This document shows positions 46,901 through 58,900 of a stretch of 64,000 nt of DNA, piece after piece. Within the stretch, counting starts at the first letter, position 1. Every line of letters begins with the position of its first letter. The DNA is from Owenia fusiformis (taxonomy: Eukaryota > Annelida > Polychaeta > Sabellida > Oweniidae): NCBI GenBank assembly GCA_903813345.2, contig CAIIXF020000008.1, forward strand, positions 20,506,822-20,570,821, read 5' to 3'. The notes beneath the pieces are model-generated. The model worked only from the letters and a program-made list of their open reading frames with translations. It was not told the DNA's origin and ran no database searches. A program made the position numbers and the translations under genes.

Positions 46901-49900
46901 CGTCATTAAATATTCAAAATCCAGTCAAAGTGATGTCATTTGAATCTACATGTAGTTTAACTTCTCGTTCGGGTTGATTCACCATAGACCCAATGTTACA
47001 AAATCACAAAAAGTAAAATATCTTTTCTTGTATTGGACAGATAACATTTTCTTTTACTGGACATATTTCAATTTGCATAACTATTAGATACATAAGGGTT
47101 ATATGAAAATTGAACCACTAAAACAAATGTAATTTGCTATGCTATCTGACCCAAACGAGCCACCTGGTGGTGAAACTGGTAAATACCTACTCGCATCTGC
47201 GTTATTATATCTTATCTTTCTAATTTGATGATAAATAGTCATTTTTCGTGTGAAAGTTGGGTTAAAGGCGAGAAACGTTAAAAAGAAACAAGAAATGTGA
47301 CAATCTTTTGATGTGCACAGAAATCCTGTGCAGAAACTATCTTCGTAAAATTCCTCAACCTGAACATTTCCTTCATTCATTATGGAATATTTTAAATATG
47401 TGTATACTTTAAATTGCCTTTCATTTGAGTATAATAAAGCTATACTTCAGAAAGATCTCAAAATTAACGCAAATTACTGTTTTTCCAACCCCTATGCACA
47501 GCCCCTGGGGTCATGGTGAAAAACTCGGAATATATTTGAAATATAGAGATGTTGTGAATATGCTACCAAAATTTTGAACAATAATATTTAATCCTTTGGT
47601 TTAAAATGAAAAACTTAACTTTAAAGTGGTGGCCATCTTGGAAATTTTTTTTGTTGCGTACAACTATTAACCAATATACATCTTTCCACTAGATATGAAC
47701 AAAATCTGTCTACTAATCTAGTATTCAAGTTATCTTCCGAACAGACAGATGGACTGACTGACGGAAAAATGGATGGACAGACGGAGGGCTTCACTATATC
47801 CTTACCAAACTTCGTTCATTGAGATAATGAACATATTTATTACTGATACAATATGTACTTATACTATCTGTATTATTACTGGTTATTTTGATTTTTGACC
47901 CAAGACAAGGTCAATTAATCCCAGGATGAATTGAATATGGGATTGGAGAGAGAGGTAGGGAAGAGGAGGGATTAGAGAGAGGGATTAGATGGGGAGAAGG
48001 ACTGTGAGGGAAAAGAGGGATAGGAGCATATAATAGAGACAATAAGGGAGAAAGATTGGAGATGAGAAGAGGGATTTGAGAAGAGAGACTACAAGTGTAC
48101 AATTATTTGTATATATGTATTTGTAAAATAAATTCTTTGAGTAAAAAAAGCGGGATTAGAGGGAAGAGGGACTGAGGTTGAGAAGGAATAAGAAAGAAGA
48201 TGGATTGGAGGAGAGAAGAAGAATTGGAGGGGAGAAGAGGGATTGAAGGAATAGGATGAAGATGGAAATAAGTAAAAATTTCATATGAATTGATCAAATT
48301 ATATACTGGTATTAGGTTTTAAAAAAGTTCATCAAAATATTTCTCATTACATTTATGTTAACGTTTTGTAAATGGTTAAACTTTGGATAATAATTTTTAG
48401 ATAATAAGCTGTTCAAGCTGCAAACTACAGGAGCAAAAGTGATGTTTGAACAGATCAAGCCAATACTGTAACAATAGTTCAGTATTTCAATTCCCATCCT
48501 GACTGTAATCACCTCAATTAGAGTAAGAGCAACTATATTATTACATCCTTCCTCTATTATATAGAATTTCATTATTGAAATAAGTCCAGTCTGTATTTGT
48601 CTGTATTTGTTTAACAATGAATAAACAAGAACACAAACGTGTACAAAATGTCCCCACCAAGTGGTGATCCCGTGAAATTGTTATCCTGAAAATGAGTAGA
48701 CAAGACTTTACAAACACAATTTGAGGACGGAAAATCCAAAGTGGCCACCTTAAAATTTACCCAGAATGCCAAAAATTTAGTCAGTTCTAGATTTTCATAC
48801 TAAGAACCACCCCTGAAAATTTGAAATTGATCCGTCACACAGTTAACCAGAAAACATGTAAACAAGACTTTACAGACAAGATTTCAGGATGGAAAATCCA
48901 AAATGGCTGCCTTGACATTTACCCAGAATGTCAAAAAACTAATCTGTTTGTAGATTTTCATACTAGAATCATCCCTGAAAATATGAAATTGATCTACCAA
49001 ACGGTTCACCTGAAAACGGGTAGACAAGACTTTACAGACAAGATTTTAGGACAGAAAATCCAAAATGGCTGCCTTAACATTTACGCAGAATGCAAAAAAA
49101 GTAATCAGATGTAGATTTTCATACAAAGAATCATCCCTGAAAATTTGAAATTGATCTATCAAACCGTTCTCCTAAAAACGCGTAGACAAGACTTTACAGG
49201 CAAGATTTTAAGACGGAAAATCCAAAATGGCTGCCTTGACATTTACCCAGAATGCAAAAAAACTAATCAGTTCTAGATTTTCATACTAAGAATCATTCCT
49301 GAAAATTTGAAATTGATCTACGAAACGGTTCACCTGAAAACGAGTAGACAAGACTTTACAGACAAGATTTTAGGACGGAAATCCAAAATGGCTGCCTTGA
49401 CATTTACCCAGAATGCCAAAAAACTAATGAGATCTAGATTTTTATACTAAGAATCATCCCTGAAAATTTGAAATTGATCCACCAAACGGTTCACCTGAAA
49501 ACGCGCAGACAAGACTTCACAGACAAGATTTTAGGACCGAAAAATCCAAAATGGCCGACAATAAAAAAGTCCTTATGAGTTTTTGCTGATTTCTTTTTAC
49601 AAAATTATCACATATAACTACTGTTAACAATAAAGTAGGCTTTTACAGCAAAGTACATCTGAAATTATTTATAAAGCTACTAAATAGTTAAAGTATGAAA
49701 ACTCAAAAACACCATTCAATATGATACAAAGTATTATCGCGCGCTAACTTTTCTTAAGACATTCAAAATGGCTGACATGACTAAGCTAGCAGGTCCAAAA
49801 CCTAATCAGATCTAGAATGAAGTGAGTTGAACAAGATGTTAAAGTTTTAAAAGCAACTGTGAAGCAGTTTTTCTTAAAGTTTGCAGACAAGGATTTTAGC

Positions 49901-52900
49901 ATTTGACTTCAAAATGGCCGACAGGAAGTAGGTATCGAGTTAATTTTTTTTCATCCACATCTGTATGCACTCATAAGTTATCCCTGAAAATTTGAAGGTG
50001 ATATCTGTAGCGGTTTTGGAGAAAACTGCCGGACGTACGGACAGACGGACAGACAGACGGACAGACAGACGGACAGACAGACGGACGGACGGACGCGCCT
50101 AGGCCGACAATATGGCCCCACACTATGTGGTGGGGACATAAAAAGTGTTGAGAGCTATAAAATCTTGACTCTAGCATTATAAAGTATACTAGTCCTACTG
50201 AAATACACAAGCAAGTATCTGAGTTATTTTTTGTCATCACTTGATTTTTCATGATTTAGAATATTTTTGACTCATTATATTCTCATTTTTTGGTTCAAAT
50301 CAATTAAGATTCATTTCACATTAAGTGCAGATGCCACTGGACTTAAAGGAATAATATTGAGAATATTAACACAATTGAACATGTTGAACAACTAATTTTC
50401 ATACTTTTTGTGGATTGGTTGAATGGCTATGAATTCCAAGTTCCGATGTGTCTCATCAAGAAAACGTTATAGTGACAAGGAATATGTCGAGTGGAGTATA
50501 ATTTTTGTGCAAATTTCCTTCTTGGATTGAAAAATGTCATTTTAATTCTATAACCTTATGATAGGTGGCAAAGTGTCTTAAGGTGGGTCACATGACACAA
50601 AAACAACAATTCATTCACCAAATGGCGTACTTAAAATGAGGTCAATTTCGCGATGAACGGAAACTGTTTGGCTCAGCTTAAATTTTGCTCTCGCAGTTGA
50701 TCAAAACTGTAACTTCTTTCATCGATATCTAGGTGAGTGATTTTTTTTCAGGCTCCGGTATTTTAACAAAAATAAGTTAAGGTCAATTCTTCAGGGCAGG
50801 TTTGAGGTACCAACGATTTATTTTGGAGTTTTTCTAAGGAATTAACATTGAGTTATCGGCATTCCACCTTTAAAAAGCAACTAGGTGTTCCATTAACAGA
50901 GGTGTTCCACTTGACAGTTACTGTATTCACTAACAAACATGTACAAATTGCATTGTACTCCATTTAAAAGTGTACAATGATCATTCAAAACATTATGCCT
51001 ATCCATCAACATATCATATTACTTGTTATACTATTCACAAACTCATGCCAAAGATTCATCAAGGTGTGCTCTTCTTTTGTTTCATGAATTAACAAGGTGA
51101 CATGGGTTATGTAATATGGAGCCCATAACATAACAATGATGTAGTGTTAGAAACTTATGGTTGCTTCACTGCCTATGGCAATCATTACAGTTGGCTATGA
51201 ACTTGATGAAACTACTGTGAATGCTAATACGGCAATGAAATAATTCCAGGTAGCCTTTACATTATCCGTTAGGTGGTGGAAGATATCCTTGAAATGTGGC
51301 GCCTATGCTTGATATATGAACAAATTATCATATTCCATAGTTCCCATGTCATGCGAGTCTGATTTGGTTCAAATATCAAAGCATTACATCAACTATAAAG
51401 TGGTTTAATTCGATGAAAACTAAATATCGAAACCAACACCACGGTGTATAACCCAAACGCTCCTACACGCACGACGGAGCGTTACATTTACGCGGAAACG
51501 CTCCAGAGCGAAATAAAATGGCGGCTAATGAAGATTCTACTATGACCGTAAGTATTGTTTCTCTCGTTTCTCTTACATATCATATGTCATGGTTAAATAT
51601 TATGTACCATTCGATGAACAATACCGTGAGCAAAGATCTTATTTATTCAACTTCTGGTGGTAAACTGTTATTTGCTTGATCAAAGCTCCGTAGTGTAGAT
51701 CGAACGAATCTGAAGATGACGATTTGACCACAAATAACGGATTAAACTAGTATTTCTATGAAAACGTTAATCTTTCTGTTAAAGTAGTAGATCACAAACT
51801 CGTATATTCTCATTTCCTAAAATCCCAGTCCAAATCCATTACTTGTTCTCGAGAAATCGCTTGTTTTCCTCGAAACGCTCCGTCGATTTAGACCACAATT
51901 TTAGAAACGCTCTTACCATTTTGTTTTGATATCATTGTCAGATTATTAGAGAAGAGTTCCGAATCGAATCTATCTCTCAAAAACGTGTTGTACTTGTTAG
52001 GCAAATTGAAACATCTGAACCTGGTGGTGCTAAACGTGCAACTAGCTAATTAAAGCCTATACATTAGATGATGTCATGCCTACATAATGTGCTAAATCAT
52101 AAAACTATAGAAAAAAACGAAAATTTATATGTGAATTAATCTTTCTTCTATTGATGCCAAGGGGTATGATAGATCTTTTCTTTCTCTTCCTGAAAAGGAA
52201 AGGCAAGCTATATATTTCCTTAACTGATCTAGACTACCGGAGCGTTTCCAATTCACTGTGTTAACCAGATCGGAGCGTTTCTTGAATATGAGAATGTCAT
52301 CATTTTTAAGACTGGATTTTCGGTCATCAAATCACTATTACGATAATGTATGGTGCGTTGAAGCATTGGAATTTGACTAAAATATACGTTGGTGCTCTAA
52401 TCTTGGCTCAACTAATCACATGTATCGACAAAAGGGGTTTTGACCGGTAGAATGACAAATACGTTTTTGAATTTTGATAACTATACTGCTTCGTAAAGCT
52501 CTTCCTAGTTGCTTCAAACGTCAACAGCCAGCCACGTACAACATGAATATCACACCCATCGAATGGTATACTCGAAATATGTAACTCATACCTCTTATTC
52601 CCATTATTGGGGAAATTGTCAGACGGCTCATCATTCCCGCCAGACAGTTTTCCTACATCGGAGCGTTTCTTTGTTTAATTTCAGTAATGAAACGCTCCGT
52701 CGTGCATGTAGGAGCGTTTGGGTTATACACCGTGAACACTTCCCATTCACCATCTTTGATGCTAAGGTGACGGCTGTTACCTTCGCTTGATACTGACCAG
52801 TGATTATTTGGCAACCATGTGTAGGTAGAACAATATACTGCTAATCCCTGTTAAATTTGTGTTTTGGAATAAGTGAACATACTTTCTGGGAAAACTCTAA

Positions 52901-55900
52901 AATTCTAATAATAATAGATGTATAGCAAATATTTTATTATATTTTTGACAATTCATATACAGTAAAACCTGTATATCTGAACACCTGGCTAATCCGAACA
53001 CTTTCCAATTTGAAAACTTTTTTCCGGTCCCATTTTTCTGAACACCTCCTAATTTGAACAGTGAACAACCAGATTTGAAAAAGTGACCTGTCTAATCTGA
53101 ACATTTTTATCAGAAATCAAATGTCTGGACATTTCAATTATAGCCAAATATTGAGTCAATGTTATAGTTGTTATTTATCTTTACATATACAATGTAATCA
53201 AAGAACCAATATTGTCCTAACTAACTTATTTAGTCTCAGTGACATCCCTAATTTGTGGAAAACAACAGGATGTTTTGGAAAGGTGTGAATACAGGAGTTA
53301 ATTGGTTTATCCTTATTGTAAATTAACTGGATGTTTTTGATTTGGATTATGAACAGGTCTTGACTGTTTTATACCCCATGGGTCTGTTATGATAGCTAAG
53401 ATTCAATCAGCAAATGTTTTATAATCACAAGGACAACATAGACGAAATTTGCAGACAAGATTTAGAAAAGAACTGAATGTTTTTGATTTGGATTAAGAGA
53501 AAGGTGAGAATCTGGGAGATAATTGGTTTATCCTTACTGTAAATTAACTGGATGTTTTTGATTTGGATTATGAACAGGTCTCAACTGTTTTATATCCCAT
53601 GGGTCTGTTACGATAGCTAAGATTCAATCAGCAAATGTTTTATAATCACAAGGACAACACAGACGACATTTGCAGACAAGATTATATCACAAGAGAGAGA
53701 AAAAATTCAACTTTGTAATATCCTATCACTAAAATGTCTCCTAAAAGGCATACATCTGACATCCTCCTGAATGCCCTTGATATTTTGAAGGATTATACAT
53801 CATCTCGAATGAACACTCATGAAAAATTCTTTTTACTTGAAGAGGATATCTACTCAAATATTGCTAATGCTAAAAGTGCCAAGAAACAAACAACAATGAA
53901 GGACTTTTTCAAGCAAAAGTAAAGCAGTGCTATATTACCATAATATGGGATAAGTAATTTGATAAGCATAAGATTTCATACGAGACTATCATATACTTTT
54001 ACAGTGTATTACAAAGTTTTTGCCAAAATATAAGAGTTATTTTTACTAAAATGATGATATTGTTCAAAATATAAATAAAACATAGCATATAGGCTATATG
54101 ACTATTGGAGAATTAACTCATCAACAGTATTTATTGTTTTCTGACTTAGTATTAAATGTTCAATATAGTGGACTGAACAATGAAAATCCCCCCCCCCCCC
54201 CCGACCAACAAAATCCTCGAAATTTGAACACCTGCCAATTTGAACGCTTTTGGCTGGTCCCGTGGGTGTTCGGATTAGACAGGTTTTACTGTAGAAGAAC
54301 CTTAACAGGAACACAATTTCGTCTTTAAGTGAACACAATTCAAAGTGAACACACCTCAATATAATATTTAAGCACTTTTTAATCTCATAGCCCATAGATA
54401 GAAATTTGACCACATGTCATGTAAAGCCTGTAAGCTGTCTATTTCTTTTTTAAATATTTTAATATGTTGAATTAATTTCAAAATCCTATTCTGCCAGCTA
54501 TTGTGGGCCTTTTATCACATTTGCTAAATAGCAAAATAAAGGGTCGTATGTATCACTGACCCCCATGTTATCAAACCATTGTATCTTAACACACTTCTCA
54601 ATCAAAACACTTTTTACTAGTCAAAGCAGCAAATCACAGTTAATAGAAATAGGCTAATAGGTTTTACTGTTACTGAAGGCTAAAGAATGTTGTTAAAGTT
54701 GATGCATTGAAACTGATGGTATTTATGCAGTATAAATAAGATCATTAAAAACATTTTTAATGATTTATTTCAATTTACTGTATGAAACTGAATAATATTG
54801 TATCTACTGCATGTTTTTTATGAATTGCTTATGTCTCACCTACATTAAGGATATCAGCTGGTAAAAGCATAATGATGAAACCATAATCCCCTACTTGTTA
54901 TGTCCAATTGTTAAAAGATATATTAATGTTTTTATTTCTGTCATTAGCACTGTATTATCATCTATACTGGTACAGATATTTTAGATAATAACAGAAAGGA
55001 ACCAATAGAATGACTTAATCACTTGAGATTTTTACAAATGATGAAATATTACACAACCCATTTTGCTAAAAAGCTGTATTTGAATTCCATAATAATTCAT
55101 TCTGTTCAATAGGGAATATGTTACTCACTTCATGTTAGATTTTGAAACTTATGGCTCTCCAATGGCGCACTTGGACAGATGAAGAATAGTGACCTTTGAA
55201 ACATGAATTAAGTCGATCCGCGGCTTACTTTTTTTCTCTCACTATGTCAAACATCATTATCATCCTTCCGTGCGAGTATTGGAGCGCTGAAGTACTTCCT
55301 TTTCGATCAAGACTTGTAATTTTTAGTCGAGTGAATGTTTTTTCTGCCAAATTCCAATATGGCATTTTCTGCTTGGACATTTTCGTAAATCTCCGGAGGA
55401 TGTCTGAACCTCACTCATTTTCAAAATTAATTTCATTTGTTGCATATCTCGCTCCTAGCAAACCACCATATTGGAAATGGGTTGAAAAAACATTCACTCG
55501 ATGAACAATTTGATCGAAAAAGAAGTATTTCAGGCCTCCTATACTTGCACGGATTGATGATACTGAGGTAAGCCAAAAATCTTTATTCATGTTTCAAAGG
55601 TCACTATTATTCAGCTGTCCAAGTGCGCCGTGGGAAAGCTATTATAGTGGGAAAGCTATTATATCAAAATCCACATAGCTTTCGCAGGAAGTAAGGAATA
55701 TGTATTTCTAAACCCTTATAACAACCACAGTGTAACTTACAGATATCAAAGACTGAGTACATTTCCCAATGGTCTAATTAATTGTTAACTGTATGAACAT
55801 TTTGTAATCTAATAGCATCCTGTTATCAATACGTAGATTCCTATGCCAACAGATTTATATGGATCATGTAATATTATACATTCATCATGCAGCTTTGATA

Positions 55901-58900
55901 GAACATTTTACTTTGATGAAAAAGTAATAATGTAATTTATTCATTTAGTAATTCAGCATGGCATAAAAGAGCAACCTATAATGCTTTTTGCAACATTATT
56001 TGAGCAGTTATTGGGTCATTAAAACTGTTCCCATCAGTGAAATGGATTTTATATAGATATCATTCCCTCTGGATCATAAATTGACTAGTATTCTGTACTT
56101 GGATAATAGCTTTACATGTGGTTGACAATCGCTTATTTATATTTATCGGGTTTAATTTTAAAGAAATACATAAAATATAAAATGTTCATACAATGCATGT
56201 TGTAGGTTAAGTGCATGGCTGCACTTGTAGCTGTAAGGTCTTGATGATAAATCTGACACTGAGGACTTGACCCTACGAGGCAAACTCATCAAGAGCCAAG
56301 GCATCCCCTGTCTACAAAGGACACAACTGCATCCAATAGTCACACTATTTATAAATAGTCTAAAATTTTACTCAATTAAAATAAATTGGTAAATACTGAG
56401 ATGAAACAAAAAATAAAAAATGGCAGGAAACTTAGCTTGTATTCCCGAATGCAACTTTTTGCTGTTGGCTACCAGATAAACCTACCCTTTTACGGCGACT
56501 CATTTTAATGTGAATTCAGTAAAACCTAAACCTAAAATACAAGCTTAAAAACTGCGTAGTGCCCTCACCTGTTCCATAGACTGATACTCCTGAGTGGTAC
56601 ACACCAATACCAAGGTGGGCAGAATACTCATTAATCCAATACTGAAATAACAAATATGAAATCAACAGTTGCATAATATATTGGAATGAGATTATTGTAC
56701 AGTAATGGGATTAACTAATACACCTATTGTATCATGAGTGTCATCAATAAGTTATCATGTGTCATCAATAAGTTATCATGCATCATATCATTATTTGAGT
56801 CAGTATAGCTACATTCAAGTTAAATCTCATTTTCAGCATTTTAAAGCCATTACCTGCATTGTATCAACTTTCAATTCCCCAATTTTCGATGTTTGGCCTA
56901 TAAATAACTTTGGCATTGATTCTGACAAAGAGGTGTTAAGCAACATGTTCAATTAGAATGATTAAGGGAACAATTGAAGAAGTTCGATAGAGAGGTGAAG
57001 TAGCCTATTTCTTATTCTTTAGTAACTTGGGCTAGTACAAAGTCAAAGTTAACGAAAATTCTGAAAAGTGAAAAATAAATTTCCAAGACATTAGATTTAG
57101 CCACCTATTAAAAGATCTCAGAAATTATTGAAAATAAATAGGCAGATAAATTCTTCATTGACATTAAAAGGAAGACATGAAGCATGGTACATATACTATC
57201 AATAAACTAATTGCTTGATGTTTTGAGGCAATTCACCTTCTTGAGTAGGGATATACTTTTACTTTTCCACTATTTAGATGAAATAACTATAGGCTTGTAG
57301 ACTAAACATAGATAAAAGTTAAAGTCCCCGTCTAAAGTTTGAAAATATTTTTTTATCATTCATTTCCTTTGTCAGGACTTAAAAAGTGATTTTAGAGATT
57401 TTTGAACAAAAAAAATTTTTTGAAAAAAAGTTGTGAACATTTCATTTCTCAAATATTCAAATTTCCCGCCATTTTTCAAAAAAAGTTGAAATTTCTTAAT
57501 CATCAAATATTTCTTAATGCATTTCAAAAAAGATTATCTTTTTAACACCAATGCAAGATTGAACAAAGGACACACTATTTAAATAATAAAATTACATATT
57601 TAATGAGCCACTTCAATGTTTTAGCATATCAAAAATATTTTGAAACATTAGTGATGTCACTAAGGTATGTCAATCTTTTCTAAATATGCTAGACTTTCAT
57701 AAAAAACCAATGTTGATTGTCTAACCAGGTTAAAAAGAAGAATAAATTATGTTTTAGATATCATTGTACCATTGGTTTCTATGAGAACTAAAATTTTGAA
57801 ATGCATTTTTCTCAGAACCATTTTCATGCACTGATAAGTTCATTTCTCGCTTGTTTATCAACCGATTTTCTTAATTTTTTCGGTCAAAAACATGCGAGGA
57901 TGAATGCTATGCATTGGTATGAATTGTGGCTAATTAGAAGATATGAGTGATCTCTAAAAGTTGGTTTTAAATAAATTCACAAATTTTGAAACAAAAAGTC
58001 TATCAAAAACCACTTTTTGAAATTAAAAAAAAAAGTTTCACATATCACACTTTGATAACATTGGGTAAGACTACAATATAAGCCAAAGTGGTTTAAACTT
58101 TACATGGGGCCTTTAAGCATTTGGACATCAAAGTATATCAGAAAAATGATACAATATCAATCTAAAGAGACAAGTACATCTACTATCACCGGGCCCTTGA
58201 TTTTAATGCCATATTTCCAGAGCTCTTTTTTATGTTTAAGAGGCTCTTATCTTTACTTGATGGAGTCTATTAAAAAGATAATGTGGCAAACTCCCCATAA
58301 AGGAGATCATTGCAAAAGGTTCACTGTTAAAGGGAGAATCAGATCTTTTGAGCAACCTTCCCAGAAAATTGTTTCAATTGTTTCAATGTGTTGCCTGACT
58401 TATAGCGAAACTATTAGCTTTTGGATCTTGGTGAATTCATATCTATAATAAAAAAGCATAGCGGTTCAAAAAACTCCTAGAAGACCTAACATATTTTGCC
58501 ATACTGTGCACCTATTCATTTAGCATTTCAACAGTAAAATTTCTCTTGAAAAAATAAATCTTCCAGATTTTCTTGCAGAAATCGCTGTATCCCCCTCTAT
58601 TCATTTTGACTGGCATATAATTTCAATCCAAAACATCTCAATCGATTCTAACCATCAAAAATGTTCTCCCAAATGGCAAAAAAAGACACGTACGGCTGTC
58701 AGATTGCAGAAATATACTAAGTACATGTAAATCTTTCAATCGACCAGTATTTCAACATGTCTGCCATCAGAGGCCTTGAAAATTTCATCCAGTGCGTACA
58801 TTTCTACATCTTTTCATTACTAGGAACATTATCCTTAAAAGCTTGGAAAATCAGTCCACTCGATAATAGGGAATTGAGTCAAGCAATTATTGATAATTCA

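Larger units (their letters stand above)
43501..47500. other. DESI2 intron 2, left part
   Basis: No gene seen. It contains a TGTCACCAC family copy (44773-44850), a poly-G run near 44655, a pogo-like MITE (45895-46091) and AT-rich sequence. Confidence 0.5.

Noticed and set aside
55196-55504. 102-codon plus frame as a gene
   Set aside because: It reads through the arms and loop of a palindrome.
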